Assembly (NCBI RefSeq): GCF_013404085.1
Contig: NZ_JABFHO010000001.1
Location: 3,609,501 to 3,673,500, forward strand
Source of the DNA: Winogradskyella helgolandensis
GTDB taxonomy: Bacteria; Bacteroidota; Bacteroidia; Flavobacteriales; Flavobacteriaceae
Length of the DNA stretch: 64,000 nucleotides
Direction: 5' to 3'
This document shows positions 17,613 to 27,316 of this stretch, piece by piece. The notes under the pieces are model-generated. The model had not been told where the DNA came from and made no database searches. It worked only from the letters and a program-made list of their open reading frames with translations. A program made the position numbers and the translations under genes. Each line of letters begins with the position of its first letter. The stretch's first letter is position 1.

Positions 17613-20039
17613 ATGAAGATTTCATACAACTGGCTTAAACAGTTTATAAAAACCGATTGGGACGCTGAAAAAACTGGCGAATTACTTACTGATCTTGGTT
17701 TAGAAATAGAAGGTATTGACACTTACGAGTCTGTAAAAGGCGGCTTAAAAGGTATTGTTGTTGGCGAAGTTTTAACGTGCGTACAGCATCCAAATGCAGA
17801 CCGCTTAAAAGTAACCACTGTTAATATTGGTGCAGATGCTCCGATACAGATTGTTTGTGGTGCTCCTAATGTTGCAGCCGGACAAAAAGTACCTGTAGCA
17901 ACGATTGGTACAACATTATACACTCCAGAGGGTGAAGCTTGGACTATAAAAAAAGGTAAGATTAGAGGAGAAGAAAGTCATGGTATGATTTGTGCCGAAG
18001 ACGAATTAGGTCTTGGAGAATCTCATGATGGTATTATGGTTTTAGATGCGGATCTAAAAGTAGGTACACTTGCTGCTGACCTTTTTAAGGTGGAAAACGA
18101 CGAGGTATTCGAAATAGGTTTAACTCCAAACCGAGCTGATGCGATGAGCCATTATGGTGTAGCGCGCGATTTAAAAGCCGGTTTGTTACAAAAGGAAATT
18201 TCCTTAGAACTTATTACACCTTCCGTGAGTTCTTATCATGTAGATGCCAGAGCTTATAAGGTAGATGTTGACGTACAAGATTACGAAAAAGCTCCACGTT
18301 ATTGTGGTGTTACGATTTCGGGTATTAAAGTGGAAACATCTCCTGCTTGGTTACAAAATCGTCTAAAATCTATTGGCTTATCTCCTATTAATAATATTGT
18401 AGATATCACTAATTACGTGTTACACGAATTAGGACAACCATTACATGCTTTTGATGGTGACAGAATTACAGGAAATAAAATTGAAGTTAAAACTTGCGAA
18501 GCTGGTACTAAATTCACAACGTTAGATGGTGTAGAACGTGAGTTGCACGAGGAAGATTTAATGATATGTGATGCTAAGAAACCGATGTGTATTGCTGGTG
18601 TTTTTGGCGGCATTGATTCTGGTGTTTCAGAACATACCTCTCGTATTTTCTTAGAAAGTGCCTATTTTAATCCTGTTAGTGTTCGTAAAACAGCAAAACG
18701 TCATGGTTTAAATACAGATGCCTCGTTTAGATTTGAGCGTGGTATTGACCCCAATCTTACTGAGTATGCGTTAAAACGTGCAGCACTTTTAATCTTAGAA
18801 GTTGCTGGAGGTGAAATTACAAGTGATATTGTTGATACCTACCCGAAGAAAATAAAAGACTTTGAAGTAAGGTTGAGTTTTGACAATGCTAAGAAATTAA
18901 TTGGTGAGACGATTCCTGAAGAAACTATAAAAAGTATCTTAAGCTCTTTAGAGATAAAAGTTAATAATGTCACAGAAGCTGGTTTAGGATTAACGGTTCC
19001 GGCTTATAGAAATGATGTTCAGCGTGAAGCTGATATCATCGAAGAAATCCTTAGAGTTTATGGCTATAACAATATAGCGACGACAACGAAATTGAACGCG
19101 TCTATTTCAAATTCGTCGCGCTTTGAAGATTATAAACTACAAAATATCATAGGAAATCAATTAGCATCTCAAGGCTTTTTTGAAATAATGGCCAATTCCT
19201 TAACCACACCAAAATATGTGGAGCTAAGCAATGACTTAAATGCAGATCATAATGTAAAAATGCTAAATCCTCTTAGTAGTGATTTAGAAGTGATGCGACA
19301 GTCGTTATTATTTTCAGGATTGGAAGCTGTAGCTCATAATATTAACCGAAAACGCAACGATTTAAAATTGTTTGAATATGGTAAAACCTATCATCAATTT
19401 AATGAATCTCGTGAAGAATTTAAACACTTATCGCTTTTTGTAACAGGAAACAAAACAGAAGAACGTTGGAATTCTGCTGCAAACCCAAGTGATTTCTTTT
19501 ATTTAAAAGGAACCATTGAAGTGATCTTGCAACGTTTAGGTTTAACACGTTTAAAATCTTCACCAAATACGTCTGATGTTTTTAGTGAAGGCATGAGTTT
19601 TTCTGTTGGAAAGAAAAAAATTGTTGACTTTGGACTGGTTAAAAAATCAGTATTAAAACACTTTGGAATTTCTCAAAATGTATTATTCGCCGATTTCAAT
19701 TGGGATAATGTTTTAGAAATGGCAAAACACAACAAAATTAAGTTTAACGCAATTTCTAAATACCCATCAATAAGACGCGACTTTGCATTGTTATTAGACA
19801 ACAAAGTTACCTTTGAAGATATTGATACTATTGCAAAACAAACCGAAAGGCAATTGCTTAAAAACGTGAGTTTGTTTGATGTTTATGAAGGCAAAAATTT
19901 ACCTGCTGGCAAAAAGAGTTATGCAGTGAGTTTTATATTTCAAGACGAAAACAAAACACTTAACGATAAGCAAATTGATAAAATTATGTCAAAGCTACAA
20001 GCTAATTTTGAAAATAAGCTTGCTGCTGAGTTACGTTAA
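17613..20039 (+). CDS. pheT: Phenylalanine--tRNA ligase beta subunit
   Basis: The 808-residue protein has the full bacterial PheT domain order. An N-terminal tRNA-binding (EMAP-like) domain at about residues 40-150 (VQHPNADRLKVTTVNIG) is followed by the B3/B4 editing domain (about 205-370) and B5 (about 400-475). The catalytic-like core comes next (about 485-690), and the anticodon-binding FDX-ACB domain closes the protein (about 715-808, SKYPSIRRDFALLLD). With PheS, encoded elsewhere, it charges tRNA-Phe with phenylalanine and hydrolyses mischarged Tyr-tRNA. Length is typical. It has its own promoter and terminator, so it is a single-gene unit. Confidence 0.97.
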   Translation: MKISYNWLKQFIKTDWDAEKTGELLTDLGLEIEGIDTYESVKGGLKGIVVGEVLTCVQHPNADRLKVTTVNIGADAPIQIVCGAPNVAAGQKVPVATIGTTLYTPEGEAWTIKKGKIRGEESHGMICAEDELGLGESHDGIMVLDADLKVGTLAADLFKVENDEVFEIGLTPNRADAMSHYGVARDLKAGLLQKEISLELITPSVSSYHVDARAYKVDVDVQDYEKAPRYCGVTISGIKVETSPAWLQNRLKSIGLSPINNIVDITNYVLHELGQPLHAFDGDRITGNKIEVKTCEAGTKFTTLDGVERELHEEDLMICDAKKPMCIAGVFGGIDSGVSEHTSRIFLESAYFNPVSVRKTAKRHGLNTDASFRFERGIDPNLTEYALKRAALLILEVAGGEITSDIVDTYPKKIKDFEVRLSFDNAKKLIGETIPEETIKSILSSLEIKVNNVTEAGLGLTVPAYRNDVQREADIIEEILRVYGYNNIATTTKLNASISNSSRFEDYKLQNIIGNQLASQGFFEIMANSLTTPKYVELSNDLNADHNVKMLNPLSSDLEVMRQSLLFSGLEAVAHNINRKRNDLKLFEYGKTYHQFNESREEFKHLSLFVTGNKTEERWNSAANPSDFFYLKGTIEVILQRLGLTRLKSSPNTSDVFSEGMSFSVGKKKIVDFGLVKKSVLKHFGISQNVLFADFNWDNVLEMAKHNKIKFNAISKYPSIRRDFALLLDNKVTFEDIDTIAKQTERQLLKNVSLFDVYEGKNLPAGKKSYAVSFIFQDENKTLNDKQIDKIMSKLQANFENKLAAELR

Positions 20040-20060
20040 AAACACGTAATTATTTAACAC

Positions 20061-20094
20061 AAAGCCCTTAAACTGCATTTGATTAAGGGCTTTT
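20061..20094 (+). terminator. Rho-independent terminator after pheT
   Basis: A perfect 11-bp stem (AAAGCCCTTAA at 20061-20071 with TTAAGGGCTTT at 20083-20093) with an 11-base loop runs into a short T-tract. It lies 22 bases after the pheT stop codon. Confidence 0.88.
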
Positions 20095-20191
20095 ACATAT
20101 CTAAAAATGCATTTAACTATTTTAAATATTTAGTCTTTATTTAAGATAAGTACGTCTAAAAGTTGGTATTTTTAACAAAAAAATAAAAGTC

Positions 20192-20692
20192 ATGGCAAAC
20201 ATAACATTAGGAGGAAATCCTATAGAAACAACTGGAAACTTACCATCTGTTGGTAGTAAAGCTCCAAACTTTAATCTTACAGCAACCGATTTATCAACAA
20301 AATCTAACACGGATTATGTTGGCAGTAGATTAGTATTAAACATTTTCCCGAGTATTGACACAGGAACTTGCGCACAATCGGTTAGAACATTCAACGAAAA
20401 AGCAAGTGCATTAGACAACACAAAAGTGTTATGTATTTCAAAAGATTTACCTTTTGCTTTAGCACGTTTTTGTGGAGCTGAAGGTTTAGAGAATGTAGAA
20501 AGTCTTTCAGATTTTAAAACTGGTGATTTCGGAAGCGATTACGGATTAACATTTAAAACAGGCCCTTTAGAAACTTTATTATCAAGATGTATTGTTGTTC
20601 TTGATACTGATGGTACTGTTTTACATACAGAACAAGTTGCAGAGATTAAAGACGAACCAAATTACGAAAGCGCTTTAGCTAGTTTAGCATAA
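20192..20692 (+). CDS. tpx: Thiol peroxidase, atypical 2-Cys peroxiredoxin
   Basis: At 166 residues this is full-length Tpx. The peroxidatic cysteine is Cys60 in the signature SIDTGTCAQSVRTFN, and the resolving cysteine is Cys94 in ALARFCGAEGL. These positions match the pair that forms an intramolecular disulfide in known Tpx enzymes. It reduces hydrogen peroxide and alkyl hydroperoxides using thioredoxin in the cytosol or periplasm; no signal peptide is visible here. The diacylglycerol kinase gene begins seven bases after the stop codon, so the two form an operon. Confidence 0.95.
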   Translation: MANITLGGNPIETTGNLPSVGSKAPNFNLTATDLSTKSNTDYVGSRLVLNIFPSIDTGTCAQSVRTFNEKASALDNTKVLCISKDLPFALARFCGAEGLENVESLSDFKTGDFGSDYGLTFKTGPLETLLSRCIVVLDTDGTVLHTEQVAEIKDEPNYESALASLA

Positions 20693-20699
20693 ATTCTGC

Positions 20700-21065
20700 A
20701 TGCAAGAAAAAGAACCTTTTATAATTAATAGAATAAAAAGTGTAGGCTTTGCTTTTAAAGGTATGCTTATTCTAATTAGAACAGAAGCCAGTATTAAAGT
20801 CCAATTGTGTATTGCATTGGTTGTAATAATTGCTGGCTTCTATTTTGATATTTCTAATACCGAATGGATTGCTCAAATTGCAATGATTGGTTTAGTCTTA
20901 AGCATAGAAGGTATTAATACCGCTGTTGAAGCCATAGCCGATTTTATCCACCCAGATTATCATGAAAAAATAGGATTAATTAAAGATGTCGCTGCTGGTG
21001 CTGTTTTTATTGCTTCCATTGCTGCAGTTACTATTGCCTGTATTATTTATATCCCTAAGTTTTAG
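20700..21065 (+). CDS. dgkA: Diacylglycerol/undecaprenol kinase, DgkA type
   Basis: The 121-residue integral membrane protein has the three-helix layout of prokaryotic diacylglycerol kinase and the diagnostic segment EGINTAVEAIADFIHPDYHE followed by KIGLIKDVAAGAV, which holds the catalytic and lipid-site residues. It phosphorylates diacylglycerol or undecaprenol, recycling lipid carriers for cell-wall and glycan synthesis. It is seven bases downstream of tpx and upstream of the M15 peptidase and ftsK, an envelope-centred neighbourhood. Which lipid is the natural substrate cannot be decided from sequence. Confidence 0.92.
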   Translation: MQEKEPFIINRIKSVGFAFKGMLILIRTEASIKVQLCIALVVIIAGFYFDISNTEWIAQIAMIGLVLSIEGINTAVEAIADFIHPDYHEKIGLIKDVAAGAVFIASIAAVTIACIIYIPKF

Positions 21066-21194
21066 TTAATACTAAAAATCTTTCAACACTACACATTATT
21101 ATTTGAAGTTCTAACGTTTTTTAATTAGCGCGAGCCTTCTAAATATATATCACGTTTACATACCAAAATCTACATATTAAACGTTTCATATTTG

Positions 21195-21202
21195 TATTTT
21201 TG
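21195..21202 (+). promoter_or_regulatory. Bacteroidota-type -7 box before the M15 peptidase
   Basis: TATTTTTG fits the TAnnTTTG consensus. It ends on the G of a GTG codon (21202) that would give a longer reading frame, so transcription should begin after that codon, and the ATG at 21238 becomes the likely start. Confidence 0.5.
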
Positions 21203-21237
21203 TGTCGCACCAATTCAACTCTATTTTTAAGCACAGC

Positions 21238-22005
21238 ATGAATCTTTCAATTGCCCTATTTTCTTTACTTATGAGTCTTTTGACTTTCAATTGGAATGAT
21301 GAAAAAATCTCTACAGTTGAAATTATAAAAAATGAAACAGATTCTATAAAACCAATAGAAGAGCTGAACTTAACAAAGGCATTTGTATTGGGTAAGTTTA
21401 ATTATAAAACAGATTCCACATTTATTAAAGTTAATGTACAACATGCAGCAAAAACCGTATACCTTAAAAAAGTCGTTTATGCCGCTTTTTTAGAAATGCA
21501 TAAAGCCGCTCAAAAAGATGATATACAATTAGTTATTTTATCTGGCACAAGGAATTTTGATGAACAAAAAGCAATTTGGGAACGTAAATGGATGACTTAT
21601 TCTAATCTTGAACCGTTACAACGTGCGCGCAAAATTTTAGAATATAGTTCTATGCCAAGTTCATCACGCCATCATTGGGGAACAGATTTAGACCTAAATA
21701 GTTTAAGTAATTCGTATTTTAGCAGTGAAAAGGGAAAAGCTATTTATGATTGGCTAATTTTGAATGCTAATGATTTTGGATTTTACCAAGTTTATACCAC
21801 CAAAGAAAAAGGTAGAACAGGTTATAATCTCGAAAAATGGCATTGGTCCTATTTACCATTAGCAAATCAGTACTTAGAATTTTATAATTCTAATATTACA
21901 ATTGACGACATTAATGGTTTTAAAGGTTTTGAAATAGCAAAAGAATTACATATTATAGAAGATTATGTCAATGGCATTTCTCAACAAGTAAAAGAATACA
22001 ATTAA
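21238..22005 (+). CDS. M15-family D-alanyl-D-alanine carboxypeptidase-like peptidase
   Basis: With the start at the ATG at 21238 the protein has 255 residues and a short signal peptide (MNLSIALFSLLMSLLTF). The catalytic domain shows the M15 metal-binding pattern: SSRHHWGTDLDLN (histidine and aspartate ligands) and the later EKWHWSYLP with the third histidine. Such enzymes trim peptide crosslinks or stem peptides in peptidoglycan in the periplasm. The longer GTG start at 21202 is disfavoured because a -7 promoter box covers it and because it would put charged residues ahead of the signal peptide. The neighbouring genes for lipid-carrier recycling and FtsK fit a cell-wall role. Confidence 0.88.
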   Translation: MNLSIALFSLLMSLLTFNWNDEKISTVEIIKNETDSIKPIEELNLTKAFVLGKFNYKTDSTFIKVNVQHAAKTVYLKKVVYAAFLEMHKAAQKDDIQLVILSGTRNFDEQKAIWERKWMTYSNLEPLQRARKILEYSSMPSSSRHHWGTDLDLNSLSNSYFSSEKGKAIYDWLILNANDFGFYQVYTTKEKGRTGYNLEKWHWSYLPLANQYLEFYNSNITIDDINGFKGFEIAKELHIIEDYVNGISQQVKEYN

Positions 22006-22059
22006 ATAATAGATTTCCTAAATAAATGGAACTAGCTACCGAAATAAATTCGGCATAAA

Positions 22060-24507
22060 ATGGCAAAAAAAACTACAAAAAAGAAAACAACCACTAAAGC
22101 AACATCAAAGGCTAAAACAAAAACGACCTTTAAAAAGCCTTCGTTGAAGTTATCTAATCAGCAAAAACTGATTTTTGGTAGTTTCCTTATTATTATAGGA
22201 GTGCTTCTCTTTATTTCATTCTTATCCTTTGTATTTACAGGAAAAGAAGACCAAAGTGTGCTTCAAAACTTCCCAGAACGTTCCACTGAATATAAAAATT
22301 GGGCGAGTCAGCTAGGTGCATGGGTTAGTGAATTTTTTATTACTAAAGGATTTGGTTTACCATCCTTTATTTTTGCAGGTTTGTTTTTTCTTTCAGGCGT
22401 TTATGTAACATTAAATTTAACAAAAGCAAAGCTTAGAAAACATTGGATTTGGGGTACACTTATCGTTGTGTGGCTTTCTATTCTATTTGGCTTCTTTACG
22501 CATAAATACGACTTTCTAGGAGGTGTTATTGGTTTTGAAATGAATCAATTCATTCAAGATTATATTGGTAAAATAGGAACTATACTATTATTAGTATTTG
22601 GGCTTATCACCTATTTAGCCATTAGGTTTAAAGTTACTGGAGAAAGTATTGTAAACAGTTTTAAACGCGCAAAGAGTTCTATTAAAGATGATTTACAATC
22701 CGATAAAACAACTACAGAACCGACACCCATTTTTGACAATAGTTTAACCGAAGAAGCGGAAGCTATTAAGTCTGTTTTGGACATTCCTGTAAAAAAGGCA
22801 GAACCTACTATTAATAAACATTCAAAACCAGAACCTGAAGTTAAGAAGGATTCTAAAGTTGAAGGGTTAACGATGGAAGTGACGGAAAAACCAAAAGAAG
22901 AGACTATTGAAGTCCCAGAATTAAAAATAGAAGTCGAAACGGTTGAAGAAGAAAAATCAGAATCTGATAATTTAGCCGATAAATTAGTTGAAGATTTTGG
23001 ACAGTTTGATCCTACTCTAGAATTAGGAAAATATCAATTTCCAACTTTAGATTTACTAAAAAAATACGACAACGAAGGGATTTCTATAGATCAGGACGAG
23101 CTAGAAGAAAATAAAAATAGAATTGTTGAAACCTTAAACAATTATAAAATTGGTATTGCAAGTATAAAAGCAACTATAGGTCCAACAGTTACCCTTTATG
23201 AAATAGTACCAGATGCAGGAATCCGTATTTCAAAAATTAAGAATTTAGAAGATGATATCGCCTTATCACTTTCAGCATTAGGTATTCGTATTATTGCACC
23301 TATTCCTGGAAAAGGTACGATTGGTATTGAGGTTCCGAATAAGAATTCGACTATTGTATCCATGCGTTCCGTTATTGCATCACAGAAATTTCAAAAATCT
23401 GAAATGTATTTACCTATTGCCTTTGGTAAAACAATTAGTAACGAAACCTTTGTTGTGGATTTAGCTAAAATGCCACATTTACTTATGGCTGGTGCTACAG
23501 GACAAGGTAAATCCGTTGGTTTAAATGCGGTATTAACATCCTTGTTATATAAAAAGCATCCGGCTGAAGTAAAATTTGTACTCGTTGATCCTAAAAAAGT
23601 AGAATTAACACTTTTCAATAAAATTGAACGTCATTATTTAGCAAAACTTCCAGATAGTGAAGAAGCGATAATCACAGATAACACCAAAGTTATAAACACA
23701 TTAAACTCACTTTGTATTGAAATGGATAACCGATACGAAATGCTAAAAAATGCATTTTGTAGGAATATCGCAGAATACAATACCAAGTTTAAAGCCAGAA
23801 AATTAAACCCAAATGACGGTCATGCCTTTTTACCATACATTGTTTTAGTTGTAGATGAATTTGCCGATTTAATTATGACGGCTGGTAAAGAAGTAGAAAC
23901 ACCTATTGCTAGGCTAGCCCAATTAGCACGGGCAATTGGTATACATTTAATTGTAGCAACACAACGTCCTTCTGTCAATGTAATTACAGGAATTATTAAA
24001 GCCAATTTCCCTGCTCGTATTGCTTTTAGAGTAACGAGTAAAATAGATTCACGAACTATTTTAGATGGTTCTGGTGCCGATCAATTAATTGGTCGTGGAG
24101 ATATGTTATATACACAAGGGAATGAATTAATCCGAATTCAGTGTGCTTTTGTAGATACTCCAGAAGTAGAAAAAATCACCGAATTTATAGGTTCGCAAAA
24201 AGCATATCCTGATGCGCATTTACTGCCAGAGTATGTTGGTGAAGAAGGTGGCACAAATCTTGATGTTGATATATCAGATAGAGATAAATTATTTAGAGAT
24301 GCCGCAGAACTTATTGTAACAGCACAACAAGGATCGGCTTCTTTATTACAACGAAAACTAAAATTAGGTTACAACAGAGCTGGCCGAATTATTGACCAAC
24401 TCGAGGCTGCAGGAATTGTAGGTAATTTTGAAGGTAGTAAAGCACGCCAAGTTTTAGTACCCGATTTAGTTTCTCTAGATCAGTTGTTAGAAAATGAACA
24501 ACAATAA
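22060..24507 (+). CDS. ftsK: DNA translocase FtsK/SpoIIIE
   Basis: The 815-residue protein has a lysine/threonine-rich N-terminus, four transmembrane helices (between about residues 35 and 190), and an acidic linker (about 200-320). The motor domain has Walker A GATGQGKS at residues 478-485 and Walker B LVVDEFADL at about 593-601. The C-terminal gamma winged-helix domain (about 745-812) recognises orienting DNA sequences. It is anchored at the septum and pumps chromosome ends and dimers for XerCD resolution during division. A 10-codon open frame (22026-22058) ends one base before this ATG and might couple translation. Confidence 0.96.
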   Translation: MAKKTTKKKTTTKATSKAKTKTTFKKPSLKLSNQQKLIFGSFLIIIGVLLFISFLSFVFTGKEDQSVLQNFPERSTEYKNWASQLGAWVSEFFITKGFGLPSFIFAGLFFLSGVYVTLNLTKAKLRKHWIWGTLIVVWLSILFGFFTHKYDFLGGVIGFEMNQFIQDYIGKIGTILLLVFGLITYLAIRFKVTGESIVNSFKRAKSSIKDDLQSDKTTTEPTPIFDNSLTEEAEAIKSVLDIPVKKAEPTINKHSKPEPEVKKDSKVEGLTMEVTEKPKEETIEVPELKIEVETVEEEKSESDNLADKLVEDFGQFDPTLELGKYQFPTLDLLKKYDNEGISIDQDELEENKNRIVETLNNYKIGIASIKATIGPTVTLYEIVPDAGIRISKIKNLEDDIALSLSALGIRIIAPIPGKGTIGIEVPNKNSTIVSMRSVIASQKFQKSEMYLPIAFGKTISNETFVVDLAKMPHLLMAGATGQGKSVGLNAVLTSLLYKKHPAEVKFVLVDPKKVELTLFNKIERHYLAKLPDSEEAIITDNTKVINTLNSLCIEMDNRYEMLKNAFCRNIAEYNTKFKARKLNPNDGHAFLPYIVLVVDEFADLIMTAGKEVETPIARLAQLARAIGIHLIVATQRPSVNVITGIIKANFPARIAFRVTSKIDSRTILDGSGADQLIGRGDMLYTQGNELIRIQCAFVDTPEVEKITEFIGSQKAYPDAHLLPEYVGEEGGTNLDVDISDRDKLFRDAAELIVTAQQGSASLLQRKLKLGYNRAGRIIDQLEAAGIVGNFEGSKARQVLVPDLVSLDQLLENEQQ

Positions 24508-24571
24508 AAATAGAAGTTTAGTAGTTACAAAAAAAATCATTTTATAATATTCAAAAAAGAAATAAAAACGA

Positions 24572-25213
24572 ATGAAAAATTTAATTATTATCGCATGTCT
24601 CGCTATAGGTTTCAACGCTTTCGCACAAAATGATGTACAAGCAGAAACATTACTTAAAGAAGTGAGTACAAAAATTAAAAGCTATAAAAATATCAGTTTA
24701 GACTTTAAATACGAACTAAACAATTCTAGCGAGAATATTAAACAAGAAACCCGTGGAGATGTGGTTATTGAGGCAGATAAATACAAGCTTAATATCTTAG
24801 GGATCACACGAATATTTAATGGAAAAACCTTATACACTATCAGTCCAGAAGATGAAGAGGTAACGATTTCTACTGATAATACAGAAGACGAAAGTACCAT
24901 TACACCAAGTAAAATGTTATCATTTTACGAAGATGGTTATAGCTTTAAAATGGACATCGTTCAAACTGTTAAAGGTCGAAAAATTCAGTATATTAAACTG
25001 AGCCCTATAGATACAAATTCTGAAATCAAACACGTTTTATTAGGTATTGATGCTACCACAAAACACATTTATAATTTAATTGAAGTTGGTAAAAACGGAA
25101 CAAAAACAACATTAACTGTTAATTCTTTTAAAACCGACCAACCTATATCAAAAACCTTATTTACATTTGACAAAAGTAAATACAGTGATTATTTTATCAA
25201 TAATATTGATTAA
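24572..25213 (+). CDS. LolA-like outer-membrane lipoprotein carrier
   Basis: The 213-residue protein has a clear signal peptide (MKNLIIIACLAIGFNAFAQ, cleaved near residue 18-19) and a LolA-type half-barrel domain. DVQAETLLKEVSTKIKSYKN leads into the family pattern, and KLNILGITRIFNGKTLYTIS forms the lipid-binding beta sheet. It should ferry lipoproteins through the periplasm to the outer membrane, consistent with the many lipoproteins in this window. It lies between ftsK and the LptF/G permease gene with gaps of 64 and 68 bases, an order I know to be common in Bacteroidota. Confidence in lipid carriage is high, in strict LolA orthology moderate. Confidence 0.85.
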   Translation: MKNLIIIACLAIGFNAFAQNDVQAETLLKEVSTKIKSYKNISLDFKYELNNSSENIKQETRGDVVIEADKYKLNILGITRIFNGKTLYTISPEDEEVTISTDNTEDESTITPSKMLSFYEDGYSFKMDIVQTVKGRKIQYIKLSPIDTNSEIKHVLLGIDATTKHIYNLIEVGKNGTKTTLTVNSFKTDQPISKTLFTFDKSKYSDYFINNID

Positions 25214-25281
25214 TTCAATTTAAATAAATATTATCGCTAATAGATTTTTTTTTAATTGATATTAGGCTAAATTTTAACAGT

Positions 25282-27285
25282 GTGAAAATATTAGATAGGT
25301 ACATACTTATCACTTTCTTAAGGACGTTTTTTAGCGTCTTTATTATATTCATGTTCATCTTTATTTTACAAGGGGTTTGGCTGTATATTTCCGAACTTGC
25401 TGGTAAAGATTTAGATGTAACTGTAACCGCAAAATTTATTTTGTACTATATGCCAAAGCTAATTCCTTTGGTAGTACCGTTGACTATTTTACTATCCTCC
25501 ATTATGGTTTTTGGCAACTTTGCTGAAAATTATGAGTTTGCAGCCATGAAATCTACAGGTATTTCGTTGCAACGTGCTATGCGAAGTTTAAGTGTTTTTA
25601 TCGTTGCACTTGGTATTGGGTGTTTCTTTTTTGCCAACAACGTAATTCCTTGGGGAGAATATAATTTTTATAACTTAAGACGTAATATTGCTAAAATGAA
25701 ACCTGCCTTAGCCATTGCAGAAGGGCAGTTTAATGAAATTGGAAATATTAATATAAAAGTAGCGAAGAAAACAGGCGAACGTGGTCAGTTTCTTGAAGAT
25801 GTTGTTATACATGAAAAAAGCACAACACGAAGAGGGAATTTTAAAGTTATCGTTTCTGAAAAAGGCGAACTTAAAAGTAGCCCTGATTCTAATATTCTTC
25901 AACTTGAATTAAAGAACGGAAATTACTACGAAGAAATCATTAGTAATAATCTACAAAAAAATGAAATCAAGCCACATGTACGGAGTTATTTTGACACTTA
26001 CATTACCAATGTAGATTTAGAAATATTAAATGATGAAGACTTAGACGAAAAAAGTCAGTCTGACAGATATAATATGCTAAATGTAAGCCAACTAAATAAT
26101 TATATAGATACTTTAGAACAAAACCAACAAAACGACTATAAAGCCTTAGCCACTACATTATATAATAGAAGTACGTATGCATCACTAAACGTTAATATTG
26201 ATACATCAAAGACGAGAAAAAATATCCCAAAAGATTCTATTTTAATAGCTCAAAACTTTTTAGATTTCTATAATACAGCACAGAAACTTCAGATTCTAAA
26301 TTTGGCTATTAACTCTTCAAATAGTACAAGACAAATTTTAGACTCTAACAAAAAGAACCTAGAAATTAAACAAGTACATTTAAACAAACATATTATTGTT
26401 TTACAAGATAAGTTTGTTTTAGCATTTGCATGTGTTATTCTGTTTTTTGTAGGAGCACCTCTTGGAGCCTTAATTCGCAAAGGTGGATTGGGATTACCAA
26501 TGGTTGTAGCAATCGTGCTATTCCTAACCTATCATTTCTTTGGAATTTTCGCAAAAAACAGCGCAGAAAAAGGAAGTTTTAGTCCAATTATTGGTACTTG
26601 GTTTTCTACTGCAATTATGTTACCGTTAAGTATTTATTTAACCACACGTGCTACAAACGACAAAGGAGTTTTTCAGTTTGATAATATTATAGTCCCGTTA
26701 AAGCGCTTATTCAATCCAAAACAAAAGCTTCAACTTTCAGAGAGCGATACTAAAGTCTATAATTTTTATTCAAAATATTCTATTGAAGAATTGATTGCGA
26801 TTATCAAAAATCAAGATGAGTTCGCCTTAGATAAAAAACCAAAAGAGATTGCGCTTCATAATTTATTAGATCGCAATATTTCACTTGAAAGTTTAAAATC
26901 GGAAGGTTTAGAAATATCTGATACCCTTATTAAAGCACGACTATTATTAAAAGACTACAAAGATTATTCTAAAACAAGTTTGATAAGTTATTGTATCGGT
27001 GTTATTCTAATAGTTTTACATCTTGTGTTTAATAACAATAAACTTCCAGAATTAGCAGAATCGGCTTTAAGTCTTGGCATTATCGCTTTTATCTTTTTTG
27101 TTATCTACGTTGTTGTGAACGCCTTTGTATATTCAAAATTTTATAAAACGATTAATCAAGAGAAAAAGCGAATCAACCCTTTATTTATTGCACTAACGCT
27201 TCCAATTTATCCTTTAAAATATATTATTGTAAGAAGTAGAATTTCTCAAGACTTCTATCTAAGCTGTCTTCAAAATATAAAATAA
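25282..27285 (+). CDS. LptF/LptG-family lipopolysaccharide export permease with C-terminal extension
   Basis: The 667-residue protein starts at GTG with the family N-terminus MKILDRYILITFLRTFF. Three helices, a periplasmic beta-jellyroll region (about 130-370) and a second group of three helices (about 375-455) follow, which is the usual YjgP/YjgQ plan. It works with LptB to pull lipopolysaccharide from the inner membrane. It is far longer than typical members (about 360 residues): residues about 470-667 add a cytosolic helical part and two or so further transmembrane helices (about 565-625). It is grouped with lolA-like and ribB genes. LptF versus LptG cannot be separated from this sequence. 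Confidence 0.88.
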   Translation: MKILDRYILITFLRTFFSVFIIFMFIFILQGVWLYISELAGKDLDVTVTAKFILYYMPKLIPLVVPLTILLSSIMVFGNFAENYEFAAMKSTGISLQRAMRSLSVFIVALGIGCFFFANNVIPWGEYNFYNLRRNIAKMKPALAIAEGQFNEIGNINIKVAKKTGERGQFLEDVVIHEKSTTRRGNFKVIVSEKGELKSSPDSNILQLELKNGNYYEEIISNNLQKNEIKPHVRSYFDTYITNVDLEILNDEDLDEKSQSDRYNMLNVSQLNNYIDTLEQNQQNDYKALATTLYNRSTYASLNVNIDTSKTRKNIPKDSILIAQNFLDFYNTAQKLQILNLAINSSNSTRQILDSNKKNLEIKQVHLNKHIIVLQDKFVLAFACVILFFVGAPLGALIRKGGLGLPMVVAIVLFLTYHFFGIFAKNSAEKGSFSPIIGTWFSTAIMLPLSIYLTTRATNDKGVFQFDNIIVPLKRLFNPKQKLQLSESDTKVYNFYSKYSIEELIAIIKNQDEFALDKKPKEIALHNLLDRNISLESLKSEGLEISDTLIKARLLLKDYKDYSKTSLISYCIGVILIVLHLVFNNNKLPELAESALSLGIIAFIFFVIYVVVNAFVYSKFYKTINQEKKRINPLFIALTLPIYPLKYIIVRSRISQDFYLSCLQNIK

Positions 27286-27288
27286 ACG

Positions 27289-27296
27289 TATCTTTG
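27289..27296 (+). promoter_or_regulatory. Bacteroidota-type -7 box for ribB
   Basis: TATCTTTG matches TAnnTTTG and begins three bases after the stop codon of the LptF/G gene, 20 bases before the ribB ATG. The -33 element would lie inside the end of the upstream gene; only a weak TCTT is seen there. ribB can therefore be transcribed independently of the upstream genes. Confidence 0.5.
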
Positions 27297-27316
27297 TTTC
27301 GTCTAAAATTAGCACC

